From a virus, in the IMG/VR virus record IMGVR_UViG_3300036900_000098, positions 1 through 29,473 of that record: DNA of 29,473 bases, one strand, 5' to 3'. This document shows, in pieces, positions 1-9,600 of this stretch (position 1 is the stretch's first letter; each line of letters starts with the position of its first letter). The position numbers were made by a program, and so were the translations under genes. A model generated the notes under the pieces. It worked only from the letters and a program-made list of their open reading frames with translations, was not told the origin of the DNA and made no database searches.

Positions 1-193
1 GAACTAGGCCCATGGGGTTCAAATCTGAGGCTACGGTGTTACCGAACTGGGAAGCCGCTGTGCCGATGCGCTCGCCCATCGTGGGGGTATGTGGAGCGAT
101 TCCAGGCCCACCTTTGGAGAACTCATCGAACGTAGGAATAGAAGGCTGTTTCTGAACGAACTCATCAAAGCTGGGAATAGCCGCTGCGCTCAT
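1..193 (-). CDS. N-terminal fragment of a probable ejection/internal virion protein (partial)
   Basis: An open frame starts with ATG at 193 and runs off the left edge after 64 codons without a stop. Its ATG overlaps the TGA of the gene before it (ATGA), so it belongs to the same operon. The N-terminus carries a short tandem repeat: IPSFDEF at about residues 6-12 and IPTFDEF at about 19-25, followed by a Gly/Pro-rich stretch. I infer a virion protein injected with the DNA because the two genes just upstream look like ejection proteins and because large internal virion proteins often close such modules. No catalytic domain is visible in this fragment. The gene is probably long, but its length and function cannot be read here. 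Confidence 0.7.
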   Translation of the reverse strand, partial: MSAAAIPSFDEFVQKQPSIPTFDEFSKGGPGIAPHTPTMGERIGTAASQFGNTVASDLNPMGLV

Positions 194-1671
194 TTCTTTT
201 TCCGCTGTTCGTCAATAGCTGCCTGCGCCTTGTTCACATCACCGCCGAAGTACTGATCAGCATAGGCTTTAACTTTTGAGTCCACATTAGCCGCTGGTGG
301 CTGCTTCCCGGCTTCGCTGCCCACCGTTCGCGGGGTTCCTTTCTGGATAAATCCGGCATTCGCCTTGTCAAGCTGATCCAGTCCCGCGATAACCGCCTTG
401 GGATTGTCCTTGAAATGACCGATAGCAGAATCCAAGGCGTTGAGGGCCGCCTCGGAGCGTCCTCCGAACACTCCCGCCAGGTGATCCCCGGCAATCGTCC
501 TGGCCGCGCGGAACGCTTGCGCATCCGGGTCCTGTGATCCAAGCCAGACGTTGAAATCCGTTTTTCGGCCGGCTGCCGGTCCGAAGATATCCGGCCTGCG
601 CTGTACGATGCTTTTGAGATCCTGAATCTGCTGATGGGCACTGGTAGCCAAGTCAGCCTTGTTGCGCTCCTGTCCGGTGGGTCGGACGTTCTGCTGGAAA
701 GCCGTCCCGATAGGCTGGCCTTGATCGCTTTCAATAGCTCCCGGCAACGCTACGCCGCCCTGTGTCCCATGAGCTCTCATCTCAAACTGCTGTTCAGATA
801 GACCAAGACGCCGCGCGGCAATGTTGTGAGCCTCATTCGCACTAGCAAGGCGAGCTTGAGCAAGAGCCGCAACCTGAGGCTGATTCGCGGCCTGAGCCTT
901 CCGTAATTGCGCCGTAGCTTCTGCCTGTTCAGATTGCGCGGCCTTCAGGTCGTGAACCGCCTGCTGAGGTTCGGACATTTCGGCATACTCAAGAGGAACG
1001 ATCTCACCCTTTTCGTTTTCCTTGAATCCGTGTTGCGCCAAAGTAGACTTGCGCGTAGCCGCTGCATTCATTTGCTGGTTTTCAGCCTTCAGCCGGTTGA
1101 TATCCTCGGTATTGCGGTGGCCTGTTTCAAGTTCGCGTTCTTTGGCTGCCGTTGCTTCGGCTTGGGCTTGGTGGAGATCCGGCAAGGATTCCTGTTCGGT
1201 CGCCTGAGCGGTCTTCAATCTTCGCTCGATCGGGGCAAGCTGCTGTGCTTCCTCGCCCTTCACTGCGTTCTGCGCCCGCGCCAAGTGCAGCGCATAGTTG
1301 CCTTCGGTCCCTGGTATAAGTTGCTCCGCCCTCGGCGCGAACGTCCCCGCCAACACGTCTCCCACCGTCGCCAGCGTCTTTAGCACCGGATTGTGAATGC
1401 GCGATATGCCCGATCCCATCTCCTGGGTGTTTGCCAGTTTCTCCTGCGTTGCTGTGCGTCCCGGAACGCCCGCCTGAGGGAACGCTAGGCCCTGCGTCTG
1501 CTGTGGGCTCTTGGCTTTCGGAAGGGCCACGGGCATCGTTTCCTGGGGCTGCGTAGGCGCTCCGTTGGCCGTGGGCAAAGTAGTCGGCGGAACGAGCGGA
1601 CGCGCTAACCGCGGGTCATTCGGATCAATCGGAGATGTATCGAATCCGTTATCGGCCACCACCGCCTCCAC
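190..1671 (-). CDS. Ala/Gln-rich coiled-coil protein, probable internal virion (ejection) protein
   Basis: This gene codes for about 490 residues. The N-terminal third is Pro/Gln-rich and of low complexity. Residues about 135-300 are rich in Ala, Gln, Glu and Lys with the spacing of long coiled coils. The last 150 residues look globular, with a short helical end rich in Lys. There is no signal peptide or membrane segment. Composition and place next to the tail genes match the DNA-ejection proteins of podoviruses, but no sequence motif proves it. The longest frame starts with GTG at 1671. A GTG at 1659 is a better start, because GGAGG lies 5 bases before it. The start overlaps the end of the previous gene by about 10 to 22 bases, depending on which GTG is used. 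Confidence 0.75.
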   Translation of the reverse strand: MEAVVADNGFDTSPIDPNDPRLARPLVPPTTLPTANGAPTQPQETMPVALPKAKSPQQTQGLAFPQAGVPGRTATQEKLANTQEMGSGISRIHNPVLKTLATVGDVLAGTFAPRAEQLIPGTEGNYALHLARAQNAVKGEEAQQLAPIERRLKTAQATEQESLPDLHQAQAEATAAKERELETGHRNTEDINRLKAENQQMNAAATRKSTLAQHGFKENEKGEIVPLEYAEMSEPQQAVHDLKAAQSEQAEATAQLRKAQAANQPQVAALAQARLASANEAHNIAARRLGLSEQQFEMRAHGTQGGVALPGAIESDQGQPIGTAFQQNVRPTGQERNKADLATSAHQQIQDLKSIVQRRPDIFGPAAGRKTDFNVWLGSQDPDAQAFRAARTIAGDHLAGVFGGRSEAALNALDSAIGHFKDNPKAVIAGLDQLDKANAGFIQKGTPRTVGSEAGKQPPAANVDSKVKAYADQYFGGDVNKAQAAIDEQRKKK

Positions 1672-2230
1672 CTTGTCCGGCCAAATACCCGCTCGCTGCT
1701 CCGCCCGCCGCTTGCAAGGTCGGATCTAAGATGTACTTCGCCCAATCCCAGCTTGCGTTTTTCGCGTTCACGTCGGCGTTGACGTTCGGAGCCACTTCAC
1801 CTAGTGCGTTGATTCCCGCTCCAGTTTCGAGTCCAGTGAGTCCCTGCAAGCCCTTCATTCCCTCTTGGCGTTGTTCTTCACGGAGCCGTGCGTTGGCTGT
1901 CTGAATACCCAAAGCATTCTTCGATAGCTGTTGGCCTGATTCACGGGTAGATTCGGCAATAGCCGCCGGAGCCGCGCCGGGATTCTTGGTCCGCGCTCCG
2001 AGTAAAGCCCCTTGCCCCACCGCGCCCGCGTTTGATCCACCAGCCGTCTGCTGTGCCCCGGTGTTCATGCGGGCGAGATCTACTGGATTGAATCCTGCCG
2101 GGTGCGCGGCTTCAGTCTGCAATTCAGGCATCAGAGTGTTGAAACCTGATTGCGCGTTACCGGCGTACTGATTAGACAGGTTCTGTGCAGCCGTAGCCGC
2201 CCCGCGTGCCTGATCTGAGCCTCTAGCCAT
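1649..2230 (-). CDS. Small Ala/Gly-rich virion-associated protein, possible ejection protein
   Basis: The product has 193 residues and is rich in Ala, Gly, Gln and Asn, with helical Ala-rich segments and a Gly-run at the C-terminus (six glycines before the last Arg). It resembles the small internal virion proteins that sit before larger ejection proteins in podovirus genomes. This is an inference from composition and position; I recognise no domain. The ATG at 2230 overlaps the end of the HNH gene by 8 bases. The C-terminal Gly codons overlap the next gene's start region, and their G-rich sequence supplies that gene's ribosome binding site. Confidence 0.7.
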   Translation of the reverse strand: MARGSDQARGAATAAQNLSNQYAGNAQSGFNTLMPELQTEAAHPAGFNPVDLARMNTGAQQTAGGSNAGAVGQGALLGARTKNPGAAPAAIAESTRESGQQLSKNALGIQTANARLREEQRQEGMKGLQGLTGLETGAGINALGEVAPNVNADVNAKNASWDWAKYILDPTLQAAGGAASGYLAGQGGGGGGR

Positions 2231-2663
2231 TGGCGACTCTCTTTCTCAGGCGGTAATTGTGCTGACGGATGCCCTGGCATTGCCTGCATTGGCGACTTCC
2301 GTTGATGTCCCGGTTGGTATTTTCTGGACTATATCGATGACCGCTTGGGCAGTGAGTGGTCTTGGAAAATCTTGAAGCTAATGTGATCTCGGACCTGAGT
2401 AGGTTTTCACGGGTGTCCACTGGCTCCAAATGGTCTGGGTTTACGCAAGACCTATTCCTGCAAAGGTGGTCGATGGATAGCCTGTTTGGAATCGGGCCAT
2501 TAAACGTCTCGAAGCTAAAACGATGCGCCCTTACCGGACTGCGACGTGAGGCCCTGAATTGCCCATACCCATTAGAAAACAGAGCGCCGGTCCAGTTCCA
2601 ACAATTCGAGTCTGGATCTACTTCAACGTGCTTCATGAAACGTTCAGTCAGTGACAGTTTCAT
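2223..2663 (-). CDS. HNH homing endonuclease
   Basis: This 146-residue protein has the features of phage HNH endonucleases: WNWTGALFSNGYGQF near residue 22, an R-A-H-R-FSFE segment, then the core S-IDHLCRNRSCVNPDHLE at about 73-91, followed by TRENLLR. DH is the general-base region and the second NPDH supplies the metal-binding histidine. A second Cys/His pair, CPSGH and CRQC near residues 115-135, could hold a structural zinc. Such genes insert into phage genomes and cut DNA at cognate sites. It sits inside the virion-gene run, between the GNAT-like gene and an ejection-type gene. I chose the ATG at 2663, which overlaps the previous stop (TGATG), rather than the TTG one codon upstream. Confidence 0.92.
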   Translation of the reverse strand: MKLSLTERFMKHVEVDPDSNCWNWTGALFSNGYGQFRASRRSPVRAHRFSFETFNGPIPNRLSIDHLCRNRSCVNPDHLEPVDTRENLLRSEITLASRFSKTTHCPSGHRYSPENTNRDINGSRQCRQCQGIRQHNYRLRKRVANG

Positions 2664-3052
2664 CAAAACACCTTTGCGAAGCTAGGCCAGTTTTTGCACC
2701 ATCCGAAAGTCCGCATAAGTCTCCGTCCGAAACTTTTCTCCATCTGCGGGGGGATGAAGCAATTAGCCTCTCTATATGACTTCAAACATAACACCTTAGC
2801 CATGTTCTCGTGCATGGCCCTGATTGCCTGGAACTTTTCCACCGGCCCCAGCGTTTCATCTAACAGAAGATAAAGCTGAATGATGCGCTCTGCCGCAACT
2901 GCAGCTACGGGCGCATCGTTCTTATCGACCACCACGAGAACCGATTCCATCAGCGGCCCTTGAAGGTCGGGAAACGTGTACTCCAAGGCGCTCTGCTCGA
3001 ACATCGCCCGTAGGCTCGGGATGTCGGAACGCTGAAAGGGACGAATGGTCAC
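2663..3052 (-). CDS. GNAT-like acetyltransferase-fold protein
   Basis: The 129-residue product begins TIRPFQRSDIPSLRAMFEQS, the usual first strand and helix of GNAT N-acetyltransferases, and continues with a VLVVVDKNDAPVAAVAAER hairpin where the central strands are expected. The normal acetyl-CoA loop (Q/R-x-x-G-x-G/A) is not evident; EKSFGRRLMRTFGW near residue 108 is where the later helix and strand would lie. It may thus be a diverged or inactive member. Short GNAT-like proteins among tail genes are known in phages, but their substrates are not. The GTG at 3052 overlaps the previous TGA (GTGA), which fixes the start. Confidence 0.7.
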   Translation of the reverse strand: MTIRPFQRSDIPSLRAMFEQSALEYTFPDLQGPLMESVLVVVDKNDAPVAAVAAERIIQLYLLLDETLGPVEKFQAIRAMHENMAKVLCLKSYREANCFIPPQMEKSFGRRLMRTFGWCKNWPSFAKVF

Positions 3053-3681
3053 CTTGGGATTCTCCCCTTAAATAATTCTGTCGTTGGAGCGAAACCTACC
3101 GGGACTGCTCTTGCCGGCGGTGCTCCGTCCTTTGTGCGGTACGGAACGAGTCCAGGACCACTCAGCCCCTGCCCTGGCGTTCCCGTTCCGCTGCCCTGTG
3201 AGTTAACAAAAGATGGCCCTGGTACCGTTCCGCCCCCAACTACAGCCTTGGGCTGGGAGAGCGTTCCATGATAGACCGCTGGCCCCGGAGGGGATGCTCC
3301 ATAACTGGCGTAGGCCCTAAAATACCGTGTGGCGTTTCCCAGGAAGATGTTCGCGTTCCGGCTAGTTCCGAGAGGAACGATGTGCGGATCTATGAAGTGC
3401 GGACTAGCGGAGTGCTCAACGAAGTACTGCACGCCGCGGTAGAACTCTGCCCCTTCATGATTGATCGCCACTTGGAAGTGTCCGTTTGATCCAGTCACGT
3501 TCAAGCTGTTAATTGCCGGAGGTGCTTGAGGGGTTCCGTTGGCGTTTGAGTTCGTTTGCTGTTCTATATTATTGACCCCTTGAGCCATTTCCTGAATCAG
3601 TTCGGTGAGCTTCTGGCCAGCCTCGGGAGTCCAGTCGTTTAGGTTCTTGAAGAACGAGAGATTCTTTAGCGTAATAGGCAT
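3049..3681 (-). CDS. Fibronectin type III-like tail/fibre accessory protein
   Basis: The protein has 210 residues. The first 50 form a short helical part (LKNLSFFKNLNDWTPEAGQKL, then a Gln/Asn linker). Residues about 53-145 look like one beta-sandwich of fibronectin III type: INSLNVTGSNGHFQVAIN, YRGVQYFVEHSAS and TRYFRAYASY fit its strands. The rest is a Gly/Pro/Ser-rich tail. Its place directly after the large propeller fibre suggests it sits at the tail tip or links to fibres. I recognise no enzyme motif. The ATG overlaps the previous stop by one base (TGATG). Confidence 0.7.
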   Translation of the reverse strand: MPITLKNLSFFKNLNDWTPEAGQKLTELIQEMAQGVNNIEQQTNSNANGTPQAPPAINSLNVTGSNGHFQVAINHEGAEFYRGVQYFVEHSASPHFIDPHIVPLGTSRNANIFLGNATRYFRAYASYGASPPGPAVYHGTLSQPKAVVGGGTVPGPSFVNSQGSGTGTPGQGLSGPGLVPYRTKDGAPPARAVPVGFAPTTELFKGRIPR

Positions 3682-6464
3682 CAGCTACCTCTCACTGGAA
3701 TACGAGGAGCTGGCCGCATCGTCGCATAGACACGTCTCAGTTCAAAGTGCGTATCGGTTGAAGGTTGGGGAACAACATTCGCGCATGGGCTGATTACCGG
3801 AACGATCGGCTGAAATGTGTTGGTCAGCGTGCAGACCACCGCAATACTTCCCGCCGATCCCATTTCAATGAACTCGCCTGTGCTGTAGGTCGGGGTAACG
3901 GTGTTCAACGCCGTTGCGATCGTCCATCCCTGTGGAGTCAGTGGGATTGGATCAAGTGCATTGATAGCCTGAGCCGATGCTGGAGTAGCGGGATTAACCG
4001 GAGGATTCCCCAGCGCATCGTAGAATCTCACTGGAGCGGACCATACCAGACTGGTGCTCAGCGTGGCTTGTGATATCTGAACCTTTGGCGTTGAGTAGTT
4101 CGTGTCCACATAGAACACGTTCAGGCTACCGTCACTTCCGATCACCGGGCGAACATAGGAGAGGGTATCGCTGCCCGCTGTTTGGATCACCGTGCCGCCA
4201 AAGACTGGGGCCGAGATCGGAGATCCGAGAAGCACCTGTGCCGCTCCGGGATTCGCCCCGGCGGTGTCCACTACGCCAATGACGATGTACCCGTTCCAAA
4301 GCAGAATCGACGGATAGCCACCGGGGGTTAGTGAGATGGCATTGGCGACCGGAGCCAGAGGGAAGATTATCGCAAGACTTGCGTTGATCTTCTGATAAGC
4401 GCATCCGAAGGTGGGGGAGTTGAAAAGAACGTGAATCGTGTTGGCCGAATCAATTACGCCATCGAGTACCGTGGTTGCGTGTGGTGCGATGGCCGTTACC
4501 GGGCCCCATATTCCGCCGATGTTGGTTGCATAGTAGAACGTCGAAATGCTTCCGCCCACCAGAACAAAAGTTAGATCAGTCCTCTGCACGAAGGCGAACG
4601 TGGTCAGCGTGGATGGAACGGATAGCGGGACTGTCGGCGGTCCCCATGTGTCGGTTGACGTGTTGTAACTTGCGATTCTTACATTGACCTGGCCCACCGT
4701 AAGGTATGCGACATGGATCACGGTTCCAGATGGGTCAAGTGTGGCCTTGAAGTAGCCCGACTGATTGCCCTGGTCCGGTGAACCACTGGCGTTCATCAGC
4801 GTCCAAGTTCCGCCGATGTCTGAAGCTGCCCGCTTGAACACTCCAATAAGTCCCGCTGGTGATCCGCCCTGCGCCGAAACGAGCACTTGGTACAGGTTCG
4901 ATCCAATCTCGAAGTAGTACGGGCCCTGGCCTGTCACGGGAGGACGGTATTGCGCAGTGCCCACCTGAACCGGAGCACTCGCAGATGCCGATGGGGGAAC
5001 AATAACGCTGGTCGGCGTGGGCATCACCGCAGGCCCGCAGTCCCACACACCTGTATAGTTCGGAGGCCCTGATTCTGAAAGAACGTAAGTCCCTGGCGTT
5101 ACAGCTGTCGGCGGTATCCCCCCGGATCCGCTAAGTGTATCCGGGCCGGTTGCCGCAACAATGAAATCAGTGGGGGAAGCCGTCCCGCCCGAAACGGTTT
5201 TGGTCAGCTGAAGCGTGGGCACAGGGGGAGGAGCCGCCGCGCTCTCCATGTAGTAGAGCGTGTTGCAGAACTGCTGAAGAGCCACGCCGCCACCACCAAA
5301 GAAGGAGACTATCGTCCCATAGGCCCCGCCAGGGAGTGCAACTAATCCAGATGGCGGATTCTCCTCAATGGAGGGATCTCCAGGTGAGGATGGATCTGGC
5401 GCGGGCGGGTCCGTATCCCAGTTCCAGAAGTTCGTCGGTCCGGTCCATGCTCCTGGCGTATTTGCAGGACGCTGCCACATGACTAACTGTTCGCTGGTCG
5501 TGTAGTCCTCATAGGTGAATATGTACGTCGATCCATCTGCGCTGATAACTACCCCAAAATGCCCATGATTGACTCCATCGTAGGGGACAACCACATCCTC
5601 AGACACCGATGGAGCCGTGGAAGCAGCATTGACTAGGACTAATCCACCGCCGCCGCTATTACCGTTGAACTGATATGGGAAAAGAACGCGATCATTGGCC
5701 GCGTCGTACCTGCCAGTGCCCTGAGATGGAAAGAAGAACGTCCTGAACGTACTCGATTCGATGGTAACGAGGCCGGTTACAACAGCACCATCGAACATCG
5801 CATACTTGAGGGACTTGGTAGACCCTACAGTTAGGTTATCCATCCCGTACAGGATGTGAGCCCGACCAGCGGAGTCCGGGACAAATGACATGCCGAGATT
5901 ATGCGTCGGGTTGTCCGTCGCAACCGTCTGCGGCGTTCCCCATACTCCGCCCGTTGTGCAAGTGACAACCTTCAGTTCTCCGAAAGCGCCCTCATCGGTT
6001 CCATAGAGAACAACGAGAACGCCCGTGGACAGCATCCGAATGGAACTGATGAGGACGTGCGATGTAACCGCTGGGCCACCACTGAGGATCGTCCCGTAAA
6101 GATCAGTGCCAGTCAGAAACGGAACGATACTCAGATGCCCTGAAAGATCGTAGTAGCAGGTATAGATCGTCGTTCCATCGTTTCCTAGGCACACCGCTCC
6201 AGCGGTTCCCAATGTCGCGATGTTTGTTTGTGGTGCGTGCGCTTGATCGTGGCAGGTGAAAGTGATCCCATCGGGGGATGATGCAATCGCCGTGTACTGC
6301 AAATCCGGCAATGGATGAGCTTGCGTAAGTTGACGGCTATAGCCCACGTATCTCTTGGAGCCAACCAGGAAGGGGCCGAGATCCTGATTAGGGCCGAAGT
6401 CGTAGTAGCTAATGCCTGAATAGGTAGTGACGCTGGTAACTTCTATGATGTGAGGCGTCGGCAC
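3681..6464 (-). CDS. Large tail fibre/receptor-binding protein with two beta-propeller-like halves and a prealbumin-like domain
   Basis: The 927-residue product has two long halves (about 1-410 and 500-870) made of repeated four-strand units with motifs such as ASSPDGITFT, VVISADGSTYIFTYED and PVIGSDGSLNVFYVD, typical of sialidase- or PQQ-like beta-propellers. Between them, residues 417-500 (LTKTVSGGTASPTDF, TLSGSGG, GTYVLSESGPPNYTG, WDCG) match the prealbumin-like/SpaA-type fold of surface proteins. Its usual last strand, VVCTLTNTF, appears only at 876-884, after the second propeller. The role is probably receptor or glycan contact; no glycosidase catalytic set was identified. The start is GTG at 6464 with GGAGGT six bases upstream; no Met occurs for 140 residues. 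It overlaps the preceding gene by 22 bases. Confidence 0.75.
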   Translation of the reverse strand: MPTPHIIEVTSVTTYSGISYYDFGPNQDLGPFLVGSKRYVGYSRQLTQAHPLPDLQYTAIASSPDGITFTCHDQAHAPQTNIATLGTAGAVCLGNDGTTIYTCYYDLSGHLSIVPFLTGTDLYGTILSGGPAVTSHVLISSIRMLSTGVLVVLYGTDEGAFGELKVVTCTTGGVWGTPQTVATDNPTHNLGMSFVPDSAGRAHILYGMDNLTVGSTKSLKYAMFDGAVVTGLVTIESSTFRTFFFPSQGTGRYDAANDRVLFPYQFNGNSGGGGLVLVNAASTAPSVSEDVVVPYDGVNHGHFGVVISADGSTYIFTYEDYTTSEQLVMWQRPANTPGAWTGPTNFWNWDTDPPAPDPSSPGDPSIEENPPSGLVALPGGAYGTIVSFFGGGGVALQQFCNTLYYMESAAAPPPVPTLQLTKTVSGGTASPTDFIVAATGPDTLSGSGGIPPTAVTPGTYVLSESGPPNYTGVWDCGPAVMPTPTSVIVPPSASASAPVQVGTAQYRPPVTGQGPYYFEIGSNLYQVLVSAQGGSPAGLIGVFKRAASDIGGTWTLMNASGSPDQGNQSGYFKATLDPSGTVIHVAYLTVGQVNVRIASYNTSTDTWGPPTVPLSVPSTLTTFAFVQRTDLTFVLVGGSISTFYYATNIGGIWGPVTAIAPHATTVLDGVIDSANTIHVLFNSPTFGCAYQKINASLAIIFPLAPVANAISLTPGGYPSILLWNGYIVIGVVDTAGANPGAAQVLLGSPISAPVFGGTVIQTAGSDTLSYVRPVIGSDGSLNVFYVDTNYSTPKVQISQATLSTSLVWSAPVRFYDALGNPPVNPATPASAQAINALDPIPLTPQGWTIATALNTVTPTYSTGEFIEMGSAGSIAVVCTLTNTFQPIVPVISPCANVVPQPSTDTHFELRRVYATMRPAPRIPVRGS

Positions 6465-6685
6465 TCGGCCACCTCCGCAGGATCTAAGGTGACGCCGGTA
6501 CTATTCGCCCATGCCTCCGCATCATCCACCGTGTTGAAGACGCGCCTACCGTTCGGAAGGATCACCCGGATACGCCGCATTATATGCCTGCGTCCATCAA
6601 CCGAGACAACAAACCCGCACGTAGTCGGCCCCGGTTGGTCGGGACCACCAGCAAAGCACGGATGCTCGAAGGTTTCTATCTTCAT
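6443..6685 (-). CDS. Small protein of unknown function between tail genes
   Basis: This 80-residue protein has an N-terminal part with Cys10 and Cys23, a basic middle (HIMRRIRVILPNGRRVFNTVDDAEAWAN) that reads as two strands and a helix, and one more Cys near the end. I recognise no family. The ATG overlaps the TGA of the nozzle-like gene (ATGA), and its 3' end overlaps the fibre gene by 22 bases, so it is probably translated by coupling. The overlap on both sides and codon use like its neighbours support a real gene. It may be a chaperone or tail-tip accessory, but nothing in the sequence shows that. Confidence 0.65.
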   Translation of the reverse strand: MKIETFEHPCFAGGPDQPGPTTCGFVVSVDGRRHIMRRIRVILPNGRRVFNTVDDAEAWANSTGVTLDPAEVAECRRLTS

Positions 6686-9600
6686 GCCGGTAAGCCCTCA
6701 AACTTGATGAAGATTCTCTGCCCGTTCGCCGATCCGCCTCCCCACTCATCGTCATAAGTCGGATCTGCTCGCAATGGAAGTGTCGCGCTGATGGGCCAGG
6801 GATTGGAAAGCGTGTCAATGTAGAGCGTCACGCGAATGTTTCCAACTTGTCCCGCTGCGTTCCACTGAAGGTACTGCAGCAGATGCCGAGCTCCACCGAG
6901 TTGCAAGCTCTGTTCATTCGTCGGTGGCGTAAAAGCGTGAGTGACGTAGTAGGGAAAGAACTGCCCGAGACAATCATCGGTGAGCTTGTTATCACACAGT
7001 GCAAACACGTTTCCGCATCCTCCGGGCACTGATCCCGGATACATGCCGTTTCCGACGAAGAATACGGTTGTCAGAGGACCCCCGACCGCTCGGTAGATCA
7101 TCGCTGCACCATTGGCCGGGATGTTCCACGGACACCACTTGCGCGAGATTTCGCGCCCGTCGAGTTTCCCGGTCATGGTCATGTGAATTGGATCACCGGC
7201 CGCAATCTCATACGCAGTATCCATCTGCTGGTAATCGACGTGGTAGATTTTGTTCGGTGCTGTCGCCAGCGCCCTACTTGGCGCATTTCCTTTCGGCAAT
7301 CCGAAGTAGATGCGATTTGCTGATGGATCGTTTAGTGCCCAGGTCGTCAGCCATGCCGCCGGGTTGATCGCATTCCAGTCAGGCTGGATCTCTTGGCCGA
7401 TCTTCCAGGGCTGATCCCCTCCGAAGATGCGCGGATTGGCGAAGCTCATCCACGCGAACCATTCCTCACCACCACCCGCGGTAGCGTCATCGGCCTGGGA
7501 GACGGTCGATGCGAATGGCGACATAACCCCGCAGTTAGCCGCCACCTCATTCACCGACCATCCCGCAGGTTCCGTTACCCCGTTGTTTTGGACGACGTGG
7601 AGGCGTCCACCGGGATCTTGTGTGAGCACGTACATCGAGCCGCGAATTATCTCTGTGCTCAGAATCTTGTGTGTGTCCTCGACTCCGAATACCCCTGAAA
7701 CATCGTCGAAGGCTTCCGGGTTGTTCACATAGCTCCCGAAAAACTCGTTATTGATGAACGGAACATCTGAGTAGACAAGACTAAGATCATCCACGATACC
7801 CGGAGCCGCGAGAGTCAGAATCAAATCACTCGGTATTGTCGCCGGTGTTTTAGCGGAAAATTTCGCCTCGCCCCATCCTCCGGGTCCTGGCGTGATCGTC
7901 GCTGTAGCCGTGAATGCGGTGGATGCGCTGGTTATCGTGACCGTGGCCCCGGTGTCCGACCAACACCGCGCCGTGTACTGGGTATTCCCGATCGCGATGG
8001 GCGCTCCGTTGGCGTCGGCATAGAAAGACTGGGTGAGGTTGGGGACAGATACGCCTTGGCCAAAGTTCCCAGGGACAACGGTTCCGGTTCCAGCCCATCC
8101 CGTGGGGACTCCTGGAAGCGAAGGAAGCACACCGCCGTCGAAGCCCATGTTCAAGAGTTGCTGAACTACATTGCGCTGCCCGTAAGTGATGAGCCGGTCA
8201 CCGTAGAAAGCGAACCCCAGCGCGCTGTCCAAAACCGCCATGTTCGCGAGATCGTTCCCTGGTATCGAAATGCCCAAGGCCGCGAAGAGCGTATTATCTC
8301 CGAAGTCCAGAATCGCGCTGGTGGTCGTGTTGTCGTTGATCTGCGTGGCAGTCGAAACGACTTGCCCGTTAACCTGTGCCGGAACTGGGATGTAGAAGAA
8401 GTAAGCTCCTCCCGCCCCAGTGAATGCCAGAATCCGCGCTACGACGTTCGGAGGGCCTATCGGGATATTGTCCACGGTGATGTACTGGTTACCGTTGGCG
8501 TTCCACCTGGCCGGGGGACTAGGGCGCGTCAGATAGCCCTGGCGGGTCAGGAACAGAACTTGTAGTTGATGCTCACCGGGAGCCACTTGGCCGTGAGGTG
8601 TGACCGTTCCCACGGTCGTAGATTGCAGGTCCGGGCCGTTCTGCTTGTACTGAAACTGCGTCGGGCTCGTAACTGCGGAAACATAGAATGTGCCATCCCA
8701 CGGGTAATGGACATGCCCATCGGTCCAGGTTCCATCTGACCAGGCGATGGCAACAGTGAAAGAACTATCGGTGGGGATGTCCAGAACTTCGTACACCTGA
8801 GGATCAGGGGTATCCGGTATCGGCCAGCTCAGATTGATGTTCCCGCCGCTCGAACTGCTATCGGAGTCGTTCTGCAGAGCCACAAAGTGGGTTGAATCCG
8901 GCACGCTGGTTACCACCAGTGTGGTGTTGAAGGTGGCGTCAGCAACACCGGATAACGTAACAACGGCGCCTGGAATAAGATCGTGGTCCCCAGTGGTCGT
9001 AATCGTCACAATGCCGCCCGCCCGCACCGCGGCAACGATCGGCGAGGCCACCACGATCGAGGAGATTCCCCGGAGGATAACCAGCTCTCCTGAAGCCAGG
9101 CCGTGAGGGGCGCTAGTCGTCACTGTAGCGATCCCAGGATTGTCGGTGTTGTTTATCACCAGCGTAGAGATTGCGGCGAAGGCAGGCGCATCCATTCCGC
9201 TGATCTGAGCTTGATAGCCCACTTTCAACCCGTGGGGATTCGCAGTGTTCACTGTGACGATGTTATTTCCGCGGGCCATCGTGTATGCCGCGGTAGCCGT
9301 GGTGCTTCCGCCTGTGCCAGTCTCAAACGTGGCGTAGTAAGCAAACAGCACAATCTGCGTATCATTCACCACGTAAGCTAAGGGAAATGTGAGGTTGAGG
9401 TTTGGGTCCGAGTTGCCGCCGATCGTGACAATAGAGCCAGCCGGGAGCCCGAGACCACCGGATGCTAAGTTCACGGTAACGCGGGTATAGGTCGTTCCCA
9501 CCAGGTTCGTCGTGGTGGCGTCAATAATCGTAAGCGAAGGTCCAGCACCTCCTGAAAGCATGGCCGTATCAGGAAGGATCAGATTCCCGACAGTCGGCGG

